Source: Bacillota bacterium
Lineage (GTDB): Bacteria > Bacillota > Clostridia > Acetivibrionales > DSM-1351
Length of the DNA: 64,000 nt
Assembly (NCBI GenBank): GCA_023391425.1
Contig: JAEWAX010000041.1
Span: 62,001-126,000, forward strand
Direction: 5' to 3'
Part shown: positions 7,439-15,189 of the stretch, one piece after another
How the letters are laid out: every line of letters begins with the position of its first letter
Position numbering within the stretch: the stretch's first letter is position 1
Translations under genes and position numbers: made by a program
The notes under the pieces: model-generated
The model's database searches: none
What the model was told of the DNA's origin: nothing
The model's input: the letters and a program-made list of their open reading frames with translations, nothing else

Positions 7439-9703
7439 CTATCGCGCGAGCATATTAGCCAAGCTGGCTTGTTGTGAATTTAACTTATTAAGTGCCGATT
7501 CCATTGCAGCATACTTTTTGTATAAAGCATTTTCTTTAGCAATAAGCTTTTTGTTCATCTCATATGCATCATCATCATACTGTAATATTTCTTTGGACAA
7601 AAGACTGTTAGCTTCTGAGCGGTCACCAACTACACCTGCTTTTACCAACAAAGAACCCTTATTACCATACTTATCTGTATTAGTCCTTATTGCATCCTGT
7701 ATTATATCAGAAAATCTCTGTGCAAGTCCTGATTCCTTGTACCTCTTAGTACTAAGAGTAGGGTCATTTAATACATCATAGTACGTAGTATCAGAAGTGG
7801 CAGTAAATAGCTTTGAAATTTCTTCTGGTCTTGTTGCAAGAGCTTCCTTTAATTTAGTTTCATTAATCTCTAGTTTACCTTTGTCTAGATAATATGGCGT
7901 CGTGGTTATTCCTATAGAGGAAAGATTTATACCCATTCCATCGACTGAACTATACAATGCCGTTCTAAGTTTAGATAATGTAGTGGTAATAATACTATCA
8001 TTTTTCAACAAACCAGACTTAGCCTTATCTTCCCACTGCTTTATCTGATCATCTGACAAAGATTTCTTCTCCTCATCAGTTAAAGGTTGATAATCCTTAT
8101 ATCTCTTTTCGCTTACCTTCTTATTAATTTTTTCTATTAGCTCATTATACTTTTCTACAAAAGTTTTAATAAAATCATATGTCTTACTTGTATCACTAGA
8201 TACCGTTACTTTTATTGGGTCTGTAGCTGGAAGAGGAAGACCGTTGGTATCTGTTGTTGGAAAGTCCTTCTTTATGTCAAAAGTCAGTCCATCATATGCA
8301 AATGAATTAGTTGGCCTAACAATCGTCATTTCAGCTCCACTTTCATTTTTCACCGTTACGCTTGCATCCATTCCTTTATATGTACCATTTACGATACCGA
8401 GAGCTCCTAATAGATTTCCTGTTTTATCTTTTATAATTAGTTTTTCTGTTTCACCTGTGTTTTTGGCCTGAATTGTAAAGCTATTAGTGGTAATATCATA
8501 CTTCAATGTAGCGTTTATATCTGCATTCGAATTAACCTTATTCATAATATCCTTTATAGATTCCTTTTGGGAATTTGCTGTAAAGGTAACACCATTTATT
8601 TCAAATGCTATATCATATTGTGGATCACCTGTCATAGTACCCGTTATGTCAGTTACAGTGGTTTTAATTCCGTCTTTGATTTCTGAAATGGTAGAGGTTA
8701 AATTCATCTTATTTGACATATTTGACGAGTCAATACCAAGTGTAGCATTAGTTGTCCAATCTTTGGTCTTAGTAATGGAAATGCTCTTTTCAGATGAGAC
8801 AGAAATCTTTCCATCTTTAGCCGTAAAGCTTACGCCAGAATTACTCCCAAAGGCAGCCGTAACTCCGTTCTGAATTGCAGTGGCTAATCCATCTGCATCA
8901 GTATACGAGCCATTATTAACAGTTATTGTTTTCACGACACCATCTATTGATAACTCAAATTTGTTATTTCCATCGTTTAGAGTTATTGGACTTGTCTCTG
9001 TTGGAGTTTTACCAAATAGTGTATCTGCACCACCGTTATAAGCAGTTCCGATGCTAAAAGAATCGGTACTTCTAACTGTACTGAACTTCAGCTTCCCACC
9101 GTCATTTACAACGTCTATCTTGCCAGTTCCAAATGCAGCCTCAAGCTTAGTTTTCAATTCAGCCGCAAGTGTAGTAACAGTTGAATCCACAGTAGCATCA
9201 TCCAAGGTAATATCCGAACTTTTACCATTAAATATAAATACAAACCTATTATTAAAATTTGAGCTTTTAATATTGGCGGCATCTGGGGTCACATTACCTA
9301 TAACAGTTTTGCTTACATCTCCACCTGATTTACTAGCTGCTGTTGCTGCCTTAATCGCCGTAATATTATATATGCCTGCCTTTGCACTAGCACCTGGGGT
9401 AACACTAACATACTCAGTAGAATTAGCTGCACCATAAGTAGCTGAAAAGCTTGCAAAGGAATTTACTGATTTTATGTTCTTGGTTGAGAGTGAATCAAAA
9501 TATTCCGTATAAAAGCTCTGAAGTGAAGAGGTTATCTCTCTGTAGGATTCAACCCTCCATTCGTCAAGCTGTCTGTTCTGTAGAATTTTATTATATTTAG
9601 CCATATCAGCTGTCATTGCCGCCTTGACCATTGCATCTGTATCCATATTTGATGCAAGTCCTGTGATTCTATTCGTACTACCTGATAATCCACTGACTGA
9701 CAT
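7439..9703 (-). CDS. fliD: Flagellar filament cap protein FliD (hook-associated protein 2)
   Basis: About 754 residues, clearly longer than the ~500 of Bacillus FliD. The N-terminus SGLSGSTNRITGLASNMDTDAMVKAAM (conserved FliD_N: sGl.SGmDtd.iv..lm) and C-terminal LTALNKLNSQQASLANML-like coiled coil are typical; the extra length is beta-rich, Thr/Ser/Asn-rich material in the middle, presumably surface-exposed cap domains. AAGG precedes the second ATG (9703) by 8 nt; the first ATG overlaps the flaG stop codon in TAATG, so translation is coupled. FliD caps the filament tip and folds exported flagellin. Confidence 0.93.
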   Translation of the reverse strand: MSVSGLSGSTNRITGLASNMDTDAMVKAAMTADMAKYNKILQNRQLDEWRVESYREITSSLQSFYTEYFDSLSTKNIKSVNSFASFSATYGAANSTEYVSVTPGASAKAGIYNITAIKAATAASKSGGDVSKTVIGNVTPDAANIKSSNFNNRFVFIFNGKSSDITLDDATVDSTVTTLAAELKTKLEAAFGTGKIDVVNDGGKLKFSTVRSTDSFSIGTAYNGGADTLFGKTPTETSPITLNDGNNKFELSIDGVVKTITVNNGSYTDADGLATAIQNGVTAAFGSNSGVSFTAKDGKISVSSEKSISITKTKDWTTNATLGIDSSNMSNKMNLTSTISEIKDGIKTTVTDITGTMTGDPQYDIAFEINGVTFTANSQKESIKDIMNKVNSNADINATLKYDITTNSFTIQAKNTGETEKLIIKDKTGNLLGALGIVNGTYKGMDASVTVKNESGAEMTIVRPTNSFAYDGLTFDIKKDFPTTDTNGLPLPATDPIKVTVSSDTSKTYDFIKTFVEKYNELIEKINKKVSEKRYKDYQPLTDEEKKSLSDDQIKQWEDKAKSGLLKNDSIITTTLSKLRTALYSSVDGMGINLSSIGITTTPYYLDKGKLEINETKLKEALATRPEEISKLFTATSDTTYYDVLNDPTLSTKRYKESGLAQRFSDIIQDAIRTNTDKYGNKGSLLVKAGVVGDRSEANSLLSKEILQYDDDAYEMNKKLIAKENALYKKYAAMESALNKLNSQQASLANMLAR

Positions 9704-9708
9704 ATACA

Positions 9709-10104
9709 TTACCTTCTTTCATCAACTAATATCCCTGCCATTTCACACATCTTGGCAACCATATCCAAAACCTTTTCGTTTGGGATTTCCCGAACGAGTT
9801 CATCTGTTTCTGAATTAAATACCTTTACTACTATCTCATTTGTCTTTTCATGAATGGAAAATTCAAATCTCATGTTGCCTCCAGAAATCGCTTTATTTGC
9901 CTTCTGGATAGCTTCTATGACTACTTTCTCGGATACAGGCATGTTCCCCATATCATAATCATTCAATTGAGATATCCCTTTTATGTTTGGCTGAATACCA
10001 TTTGTAGCTTCACTAACACTTTTAGGTGAAGCCTCTGCACTACCTGCACTGTTGTTATTCATAGTTACGTTAGCATTAATTGCTTCGCTGCTGCCAATTC
10101 TCAT
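9709..10104 (-). CDS. flaG: Flagellar protein FlaG
   Basis: 131 residues. The C-terminal half NKAISGGNMRFEFSIHEKTNEIVVKVFNSETDELVREIPNEKVLDM is the FlaG domain signature (l.F..he.tg..vv.v.d..t.evirqIP.e..l), with an N-terminal disordered Asn/Ser-rich stretch. FlaG is associated with filament length or FliD function. It is the first gene of a flaG-fliD-fliS unit preceded by a SigD-type promoter at 10138-10165. Confidence 0.9.
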   Translation of the reverse strand: MRIGSSEAINANVTMNNNSAGSAEASPKSVSEATNGIQPNIKGISQLNDYDMGNMPVSEKVVIEAIQKANKAISGGNMRFEFSIHEKTNEIVVKVFNSETDELVREIPNEKVLDMVAKMCEMAGILVDERR

Positions 10105-10137
10105 ACCTGCACCTCCAAAATAACTCTTCTATACATC

Positions 10138-10165
10138 ATATCGGTAAAACATTAATAAGTGTTTA
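10138..10165 (-). promoter_or_regulatory. SigD (sigma-28) promoter for flaG-fliD-fliS
   Basis: Minus strand: TAAA (10165-10162), 16 nt, then ACCGATAT (10145-10138), against the known flagellar sigma-28 consensus TAAA-N15-GCCGATAA. It lies 33 nt upstream of the flaG start. Confidence 0.65.
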
Positions 10166-10201
10166 GTATTTTCTGGTGCAAAATGTATTTGGTATTAACA
10201 C

Positions 10202-10233
10202 AAAAAGAGCCAGAGGAATTATCCCCTGACCCT
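10202..10233 (-). terminator. Flagellin 1 terminator
   Basis: 12-bp stem (AGGGTCAGGGGA / TCCTCTGGCTCT, with G-U pairs) around TAAT, followed on the minus strand by TTTTTG. It is nearly identical to the terminator behind flagellin 2, with one compensating base-pair swap. Confidence 0.85.
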
Positions 10234-10254
10234 TTCGCAAGTGTGTTAAAACAA

Positions 10255-11997
10255 TTATCTTAATAGTTGTAGAACGCCTTGTGGCTGTTGGTTTGCCTGT
10301 GCAAGCATAGACTGAGCAGCCTGAGTAAGAATATTATTCTTAGTAAACTGAGTCATTTCCTTAGCCATATCAACGTCACGGATACGTGATTCAGCAGCTG
10401 TCAAGTTCTCAGAAGATGTATCTAAGTTATTGATAGTGTGTTCCAAACGATTCTGGTATGCACCGAGTTTTGAACGCTCGCCTGATACTGTATTAATTGC
10501 ATTATCAAAAACCTTGATAGCATTTGAAGCATTAGTTGTACTTGATACGTCTAATGCATACTCAACTGTTTTATCATCTGTTCCATTAGTTACATCCAAT
10601 GTCGCTGTGAATACTGCTTTGTTTCCAGCATCTCCACCAACTACTGTACCAGTGATACCCAATGCCTTAGAACGCATATCCTTCAAATCAATTGCAAAAG
10701 ACTGCCCTTGGTTCGCACCAACTTGGTATACTGATTTGAAATCTGCTTGAATTCCACCGTCTGCAAATGTAATAGCATCACCAGCTTCACCAGCTGTAGA
10801 TGCACTAATAGTAAGTATTCCTGCATCACCAGCATTTACACTTAAAGTTACACCTTCAATTTTAGTACCAATCTGTGATACTATTGTACTTACTAATGCT
10901 TCATCCTGATTTGTTGCAGCTGCTAATGCATCACTAATATTAACCCCTATAGCGTTGCCCTTATAAGCACCATCATTAGCATCATAGAATTCAATCTGTT
11001 TTCCATTAATAGTCATACCTTTACCAACTAGACCGTCAAGAGTAGTATCACTGCTAATACTATTAAAATCAATATTAGTTGAAGATGCTACCGCTGCAAC
11101 ATTTTGACCCTTGACATCTGTAACATTAGCTATTGTCATATCAGTACCAGTTACTTTAACTGCTGATATTTGACCTGCAGCACCATCAAACTCTCTGCCT
11201 GCGACTGCTGCTATTACTAGATTGTTTCCATTTGCAGTAGCCGTAAAGTTACCTCTAAGTGTGTCGTTTGCATTAATCATTGCCTGGAATGCGCTTGCTA
11301 AATCTGTAGCAGTCATAGGTATATCTTGTGCCGCGGCAGCATTAACTGTTGCAGTATTTGCAGTTACTCCATACACAGTATGATCTGCATTTCCGCCATC
11401 ACCTGCAGCACCAAATGTAACAGTTAGTTTCTGTCCGTTAATTGTATATTCAGCAGCATTACCTGCTTTTGATTCTTTGGTAACTTCGTCTGTCATTATT
11501 GCCTGAGTTCTAAATGCATCTTCGCCACCAGCTAAAGTACCATCAGTTACTAATGCAGTTTTAGCTAAGCTTTCTTTTCCATCACCCTTTAAAAGGCTCT
11601 GAGTATTGAATTCAGTAGTGTTACCAATTCTGTTTATTTCAGATGAAAGTTGGTTGATTTCCTTCTGAATCTCGGATCTGTCTTGGTCTGTGTTTGTTCC
11701 GTTAGCAGCTTGAGTAGCCAATTCCTTCATTCTTTGAAGTATTGAGTGAGTTTCACTCAATGCACCTTCAGCAGTCTGAATCATTGAAATACCGTCTTGT
11801 GAGTTTCTTGATGCCTGATCCAAACCTCTGATCTGACCTCTCATTTTTTCAGATATTGCCAAACCTGCTGCATCGTCTCCAGCTCTGTTGATTCTGAGAC
11901 CTGATGACAATTTCTCCAATGATTTTGAAGTGTTTGTGTTGTTAACACCTAACTGTCTGTTAGTGTTCGCACTTGCGATGTTGTGATTAATTCTCAT
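10255..11997 (-). CDS. Flagellin 1 (large, with hypervariable central domain)
   Basis: 580 residues, twice the size of Bacillus Hag. The D0/D1 N-terminal region (MRINHNIASANTNRQLGVNN..., LSSGLRINRAGDDAAGLAIS) and C-terminal region (RIRDVDMAKEMTQFTKNNIL, ending QPQGVLQLLR) are textbook flagellin. Residues about 160-440 are an Ala/Thr/Gly/Asp-rich surface domain. The ends differ from flagellin 2 by only a handful of residues while the centres diverge strongly. AAGGAGG precedes the ATG. The leader carries a GGA-loop hairpin (12030-12053) suggesting CsrA control. The product is secreted and polymerises into the filament. Confidence 0.97.
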   Translation of the reverse strand: MRINHNIASANTNRQLGVNNTNTSKSLEKLSSGLRINRAGDDAAGLAISEKMRGQIRGLDQASRNSQDGISMIQTAEGALSETHSILQRMKELATQAANGTNTDQDRSEIQKEINQLSSEINRIGNTTEFNTQSLLKGDGKESLAKTALVTDGTLAGGEDAFRTQAIMTDEVTKESKAGNAAEYTINGQKLTVTFGAAGDGGNADHTVYGVTANTATVNAAAAQDIPMTATDLASAFQAMINANDTLRGNFTATANGNNLVIAAVAGREFDGAAGQISAVKVTGTDMTIANVTDVKGQNVAAVASSTNIDFNSISSDTTLDGLVGKGMTINGKQIEFYDANDGAYKGNAIGVNISDALAAATNQDEALVSTIVSQIGTKIEGVTLSVNAGDAGILTISASTAGEAGDAITFADGGIQADFKSVYQVGANQGQSFAIDLKDMRSKALGITGTVVGGDAGNKAVFTATLDVTNGTDDKTVEYALDVSSTTNASNAIKVFDNAINTVSGERSKLGAYQNRLEHTINNLDTSSENLTAAESRIRDVDMAKEMTQFTKNNILTQAAQSMLAQANQQPQGVLQLLR

Positions 11998-12029
11998 AAT
12001 AAAATCCTCCTTGAATTTTAATTTGTTTT

Positions 12030-12053
12030 AATGTGGACTTCCTTTTCCACATT
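12030..12053 (-). promoter_or_regulatory. GGA-loop hairpin in flagellin 1 leader (candidate CsrA site)
   Basis: On the minus strand AATGTGGA and TCCACATT form a perfect 8-bp stem around the loop AAAGGAAG, presenting GGA. About 19 nt downstream is the second GGA, within AAGGAGG of the ribosome binding site. This two-site layout matches the CsrA-binding sites of the Bacillus subtilis hag leader. Confidence 0.65.
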
Positions 12054-12182
12054 AGATAATTTATATAATAAGCACAGCAGCTCCCGGGAAACTGCAATGC
12101 CTAAGATACCTACATTACTTAAAATAACACTTAAAATCTTACACCTTCAGTTTTGCAATAGTCTCAAAAATGCTATAGAATC

Positions 12183-12256
12183 AAAAAGATGAGTGAAACA
12201 AACCTGTACTGTCCGCGTCCTGCAGACAAAACTGGTTTAAATTAACTCATCCATGT
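12183..12256 (-). ncRNA. Structured GGA-rich RNA element, copy 1 (candidate CsrA-binding RNA/terminator)
   Basis: Minus-strand order: ATGGATGA, 7-bp outer stem GATGAGT/ACTCATC, inner AAACC/GGTTT, apical TGTC/GACA with loop containing CAGGACG, then TTTTT. Three GGA triplets (ATGGATG, CAGGACG, GCGGACA) are present; ACATGGATGA matches 8 of 10 positions of the CsrA consensus ACARGGATGT. It shares the 18-nt core GTTTTGTCTGCAGGACGC with copy 2 at 12544-12620, while the flanking stems differ but still pair. It lies 45 nt after the csrA-paralogue stop and about 185 nt before flagellin 1, so it may be a 3' UTR/terminator, a stable small RNA, or both. Confidence 0.55.
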
Positions 12257-12300
12257 TATATTTCTTTATTCACTTTTATATATTAGAATACCATATTAGC

Positions 12301-12474
12301 TTACTCAGCCTTTACAAGCTGTTCATTCTCGTATAACTCGCCTCTGATAATCCTTATGTCCTTAGGAGCATCTATGGCAAGTCTTAAATCTCCCTCATCA
12401 CTCTTTACTACCTTTACCATGATGTTTCCATTTATCATCACGTATTCTCCTGGCTTCCTGCCTATTACCAACAC
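12301..12474 (-). CDS. Short CsrA paralogue (57 aa, GTG start)
   Basis: Encodes MLVIGRKPGEYVMINGNIMV..., a clear CsrA: R6/K7 in strand 1, GDLRLAIDAPKDIRIIRGEL with the RNA-contacting arginine at position 44 exactly as in E. coli CsrA. The frame can start two codons earlier at ATG 12480, but AAGGAGG is only 2 nt from that ATG and 8 nt from the GTG at 12474, and only the GTG start restores the canonical MLVI N-terminus. It ends at residue 57, lacking the C-terminal extension of the 74-residue CsrA encoded at 14963, the region that contacts FliW in Bacillus. It lies between the two flagellin genes and between two copies of a GGA-rich element, so it may be a FliW-insensitive translational regulator; the last point is inference. 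Confidence 0.85.
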   Translation of the reverse strand: MLVIGRKPGEYVMINGNIMVKVVKSDEGDLRLAIDAPKDIRIIRGELYENEQLVKAE

Positions 12475-12543
12475 TAGCATTTCCTCCTTGAATTATCTTT
12501 TTGTGTATTGTTTAGTATATACTGTCAAAAAATGCTGAGGTAT

Positions 12544-12620
12544 AAAAAAAGATGTCTGATTAAACCTGTCCTTGGCTGCGTCCTGCAGACAAAACAAGTT
12601 AAAATCAGTTCATCCATGAT
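12544..12620 (-). ncRNA. Structured GGA-rich RNA element, copy 2 (candidate CsrA-binding RNA/terminator)
   Basis: Minus strand: ATGGATGA, stem GATG..CTGATT / AATCAG.CATC (10 bp with small bulges), AACT/GGTT and TGTC/GACA inner pairs, apical loop with CAGGACG and AAGGACA, then TTTTTTT. Three GGA triplets. The core GTTTTGTCTGCAGGACGC is identical to copy 1, and the outer stem has different bases that still pair, evidence for selection on structure. It sits about 70 nt upstream of the csrA-paralogue start and could be a leader attenuator, an independent small RNA, or the end of an upstream transcript. Confidence 0.55.
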
Positions 12621-12903
12621 CTATCAACATTTTTATTTAGGTTATTAACTCTCTCATAATATTTATCGGATATTTATTGTCAGACTTTATAGTTTTTTGA
12701 AAATTTTTATAAGTTTCTTTAATATGTAATTCTTTAAATTATACCTTGATAAATATAAACACAATAAAAAGTCATTGCTTATAATAGTTGTAAGCTTTGA
12801 GGGAGGTATATGGAGAAGAATTATCCAGCAAGAATTACCTGTTAAAGCAATCGTCCCTTCAAAAAATTCAGTTTACTGTTCTACCCCAACTATTGACATA
12901 GAA

Positions 12904-12939
12904 CCAAAAAAAGAGCCAAGGGAATAATCCCCTGACCCT
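12904..12939 (-). terminator. Flagellin 2 terminator
   Basis: Perfect 12-bp stem with G-U pairs (AGGGTCAGGGGA / TCCCTTGGCTCT) and TTAT loop, followed on the minus strand by TTTTTTT. Duplicate of the flagellin 1 terminator, indicating the gene duplication included the 3' end. Confidence 0.88.
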
Positions 12940-12959
12940 TTTCGCAAGTGTGATAACAA

Positions 12960-14753
12960 TTATCTTAATAACTGTAGAACGCCTTGTGGCTGTTGATTTG
13001 CTTGTGCAAGCATAGACTGAGCAGCCTGAGTAAGAATATTGTTCTTTGTGAACTCAGTCATTTCCTTAGCCATGTCAACGTCACGGATACGTGATTCAGC
13101 AGCTGTCAAGTTCTCAGAAGATGTATCTAAGTTATTGATAGTGTGTTCCAAACGATTCTGGTATGCACCAAGTTTTGAACGCTCACCTGATACTGTATTG
13201 ATTGCATTATCAAGAACCTTGATAGCATTTGAAGCATTAGTTGTACTTGATACATCCAATGCATACTCAACTGACTTATCATCTGTTCCATTAGTTACAT
13301 CTAATGCTTTTGTGAATACTGCACTGTTTCCAGCATCTCCACCAACTACTGTACCAGTGATACCCAATGCCCTAGAACGCATATCCTTCAAATCAATTGC
13401 AAAAGACTGTCCTTGGTTTGCGCCAACTTGGAATGTAGATTTAAAGTTTTCTTGGATTCCACCATCAGCAACTGTAAGTTCATTTCCAGCTTTTCCTCCA
13501 ACTTTTGCAACTACATCAAGTGTTGTTGATGTGGTTCCATTAATTGCTAATGTTACATCACCAAGTTTAGTACCTACTTGATCTACAATGTTTTTTACAA
13601 GCTCATCTAATTTTTCATCTGTTGATGCTCCAGTTTGAACAGTTGAAAGGGCAGTACTGATGTTTACTCCTATAGCACTTCCAGTATATGCACCATCATT
13701 AGCATTATAGAATTCAATTTGTTTATCCCCTAAAGTCATTCCTTTTCCAACTAAGGCTTTCAAATTAGTATCAGTATCAGTACCAGCAGCTCCTACTAAA
13801 GAAGCAAAGGCAATTGAACTTGAAGCTTTTGTAGCTGCAACATCCTTACCAACTACAGGAGCAGCATCTTGTGTAGGAGTAGTACTTGTAACTACTGTTG
13901 CGCCTGAGATATTTCCCTTGGCACCTTCGAATGCTCCACCCTTTACAGCTTCAATTGTAAATTCACCGTCAGTTGTAGTAGTAGATACTTTGTAATTTCC
14001 TTTTAGCACATCATTTTTATCAATCATAGCTTGTAATGCATCAGCTATTGAACTACCCAGTGTTGCTCCAGCTACTGTTCCTTGAAAATCTACTGTTGCA
14101 GCATTAGCTGTTGCAGAATCAGCTTTATAGGCAGCAGTAGTATCAGCAGCTACTGTACCGGATGCAAAAGTAACAGTTAATGTTTCTCCATTAATTGTAT
14201 ATGCAAGTGTTCCAGTATCCGCGAATGTTCCAGCAACAGCTGTATCAGTTCTGCTAGCTTCAATAGTAGTAGCATCTTGACCACCAGCTAATTTACCATC
14301 AGTAACTAATGCAGTTTTAGTTAAACTTGCTTTTCCGTCGCCCTTTAAAAGGCTCTGAGTATTGAATTCAGTTGTGTTACCTATTCTGTTTACTTCAGAT
14401 GAAAGTTGGTTGATTTCCTTCTGGATTTCGGATCTATCTTGATCAGTGTTAGTTCCGTTAGCAGCCTGAGTAGCAAGCTCCTTCATTCTTTGAAGTATTG
14501 AGTGAGTTTCGCTCAACGCACCTTCAGCAGTCTGAATCATTGAAATACCGTCTTGTGAGTTTCTTGATGCCTGATCCAAACCTCTGATCTGACCTCTCAT
14601 TTTTTCAGATATTGCCAAACCTGCTGCATCGTCTCCAGCTTTGTTGATTCTAAGACCTGATGATAATTTCTCCAATGATTTTGAAGTGTTTGTGTTGTTA
14701 ACACCTAACTGTCTGTTAGTGTTCGCACTTGCGATGTTGTGATTAATTCTCAT
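12960..14753 (-). CDS. Flagellin 2 (large, with hypervariable central domain)
   Basis: 597 residues. Residues 1-150 and the last ~145 are almost identical to flagellin 1 (a few substitutions such as R37K and I/V, Q/E swaps), whereas about residues 160-450 are a different Ala/Thr/Val-rich domain (SRTDTAVAGTFADTGTLAYT, VVGKDVAATKASSSIAFASL). Ribosome binding site AGGGAGGA. The leader holds a hairpin with GGA in its loop (14780-14795) and a possible SigD promoter (14828-14853). It follows csrA-fliW, the genes whose products control flagellin translation. Confidence 0.97.
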   Translation of the reverse strand: MRINHNIASANTNRQLGVNNTNTSKSLEKLSSGLRINKAGDDAAGLAISEKMRGQIRGLDQASRNSQDGISMIQTAEGALSETHSILQRMKELATQAANGTNTDQDRSEIQKEINQLSSEVNRIGNTTEFNTQSLLKGDGKASLTKTALVTDGKLAGGQDATTIEASRTDTAVAGTFADTGTLAYTINGETLTVTFASGTVAADTTAAYKADSATANAATVDFQGTVAGATLGSSIADALQAMIDKNDVLKGNYKVSTTTTDGEFTIEAVKGGAFEGAKGNISGATVVTSTTPTQDAAPVVGKDVAATKASSSIAFASLVGAAGTDTDTNLKALVGKGMTLGDKQIEFYNANDGAYTGSAIGVNISTALSTVQTGASTDEKLDELVKNIVDQVGTKLGDVTLAINGTTSTTLDVVAKVGGKAGNELTVADGGIQENFKSTFQVGANQGQSFAIDLKDMRSRALGITGTVVGGDAGNSAVFTKALDVTNGTDDKSVEYALDVSSTTNASNAIKVLDNAINTVSGERSKLGAYQNRLEHTINNLDTSSENLTAAESRIRDVDMAKEMTEFTKNNILTQAAQSMLAQANQQPQGVLQLLR

Positions 14754-14779
14754 AAAAAAAATCCTCCCTGATTTTATTT

Positions 14780-14795
14780 CGGGAATCCATTCCCG
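14780..14795 (-). promoter_or_regulatory. GGA-loop hairpin in flagellin 2 leader (candidate CsrA site)
   Basis: CGGGAATGGATTCCCG on the minus strand: perfect 6-bp stem whose 4-nt loop is TGGA. AGGGAGGA, the ribosome binding site with a second GGA pair, follows 11 nt later. Same two-site architecture as flagellin 1 but with an unrelated stem sequence. Confidence 0.7.
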
Positions 14796-14827
14796 CTTAA
14801 TTTGTCGATAAGATAGTAAATCTGCTC

Positions 14828-14853
14828 TACTCGGCCGATATAGTGCAGATTTG
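14828..14853 (-). promoter_or_regulatory. Possible SigD promoter of flagellin 2
   Basis: Minus strand CAAA (14853-14850), 14 nt, GCCGAGTA (14835-14828), a near match to TAAA-N15-GCCGATAA. The predicted transcript would start near 14820 and include the GGA hairpin. The site overlaps an 8-bp inverted repeat AAATCTGC/GCAGATTT (14818-14852). Confidence 0.45.
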
Positions 14854-14912
14854 CTTTCCTTCTTGATTAATATATCGTACTTTTTTTAGAATACTTTAGA
14901 CAAATTTTATAA

Positions 14913-14949
14913 AAAAACGACAAAATAAGAAAATCATTTTGTCGTTTTT
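14913..14949 (-). terminator. csrA-fliW operon terminator
   Basis: Perfect 14-bp stem AAAAACGACAAAAT / ATTTTGTCGTTTTT with a 9-nt loop, 14 nt after the csrA stop, with T-rich ends in both directions. It separates csrA from the flagellin 2 promoter. Confidence 0.85.
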
Positions 14950-14962
14950 CTTTAAATAAGTC

Positions 14963-15187
14963 TTAGCCATTATTTTTTAGTATTGAATCCAATTGAACCA
15001 TTCCATTGCTCGCAGCTCTTTTGTTTTCTTCCTGGATTTCAAGAAATAGCTCCTTACGATATATCGAAACATTTTTAGGAGCATTTATGCCAATTCTTAC
15101 TTGGTCGCCTTGTACATCAATAATTGTAAGCTCTATATTATCACCTATCATTATGGCTTGATCCTTTTTCCTTGAAAGTACCAGCAT
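14963..15187 (-). CDS. csrA: Carbon storage regulator CsrA (full length)
   Basis: 74 residues, the normal length in flagellated Firmicutes: MLVLSRKKDQAIMIGDNIEL..., GDQVRIGINAPKNVSIYRKEL with the conserved RNA-binding arginine, followed by a C-terminal extension (EIQEENKRAASNGMVQL). CsrA dimers bind GGA in flagellin leaders and block translation; FliW relieves this. The gene begins 2 nt after the fliW stop, so the two are coupled, as in Bacillus. A shorter paralogue is encoded at 12301-12474. Confidence 0.95.
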   Translation of the reverse strand: MLVLSRKKDQAIMIGDNIELTIIDVQGDQVRIGINAPKNVSIYRKELFLEIQEENKRAASNGMVQLDSILKNNG

Positions 15188-15189
15188 AA

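Larger units (their letters stand above)
11998..12300. other. Leader and spacer between short csrA paralogue and flagellin 1
   Basis: 303 nt on the minus strand containing, in order, the structured GGA element 12183-12256, a small GC hairpin around 12078-12096 (GCAG...CCCGGGAG...CTGC), the GGA-loop hairpin 12030-12053 and the flagellin 1 ribosome binding site. No clear SigD promoter was found here, so flagellin 1 may use another promoter or depend on read-through. Confidence 0.5.
12475..12959. other. Spacer between flagellin 2 and the short csrA paralogue
   Basis: 485 nt holding the flagellin 2 terminator (12904-12939), the GGA-rich element copy 2 (12544-12620) and the csrA-paralogue leader. 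The remainder (12625-12900) is AT-rich. On the plus strand GAGGGAGGTAT precedes an ATG at 12811 opening only an 11-codon frame, which I regard as chance or a gene remnant. Confidence 0.45.

Noticed and set aside
12356..12538. Plus-strand 60-codon open frame
   Set aside because: It is the antisense shadow of the csrA paralogue at 12301-12474, which has a ribosome binding site and clear homology.
12811..12846. Short plus-strand ORF with a strong ribosome binding site (GAGGGAGG)
   Set aside because: Only 11 codons with no recognisable product; probably chance or a remnant.
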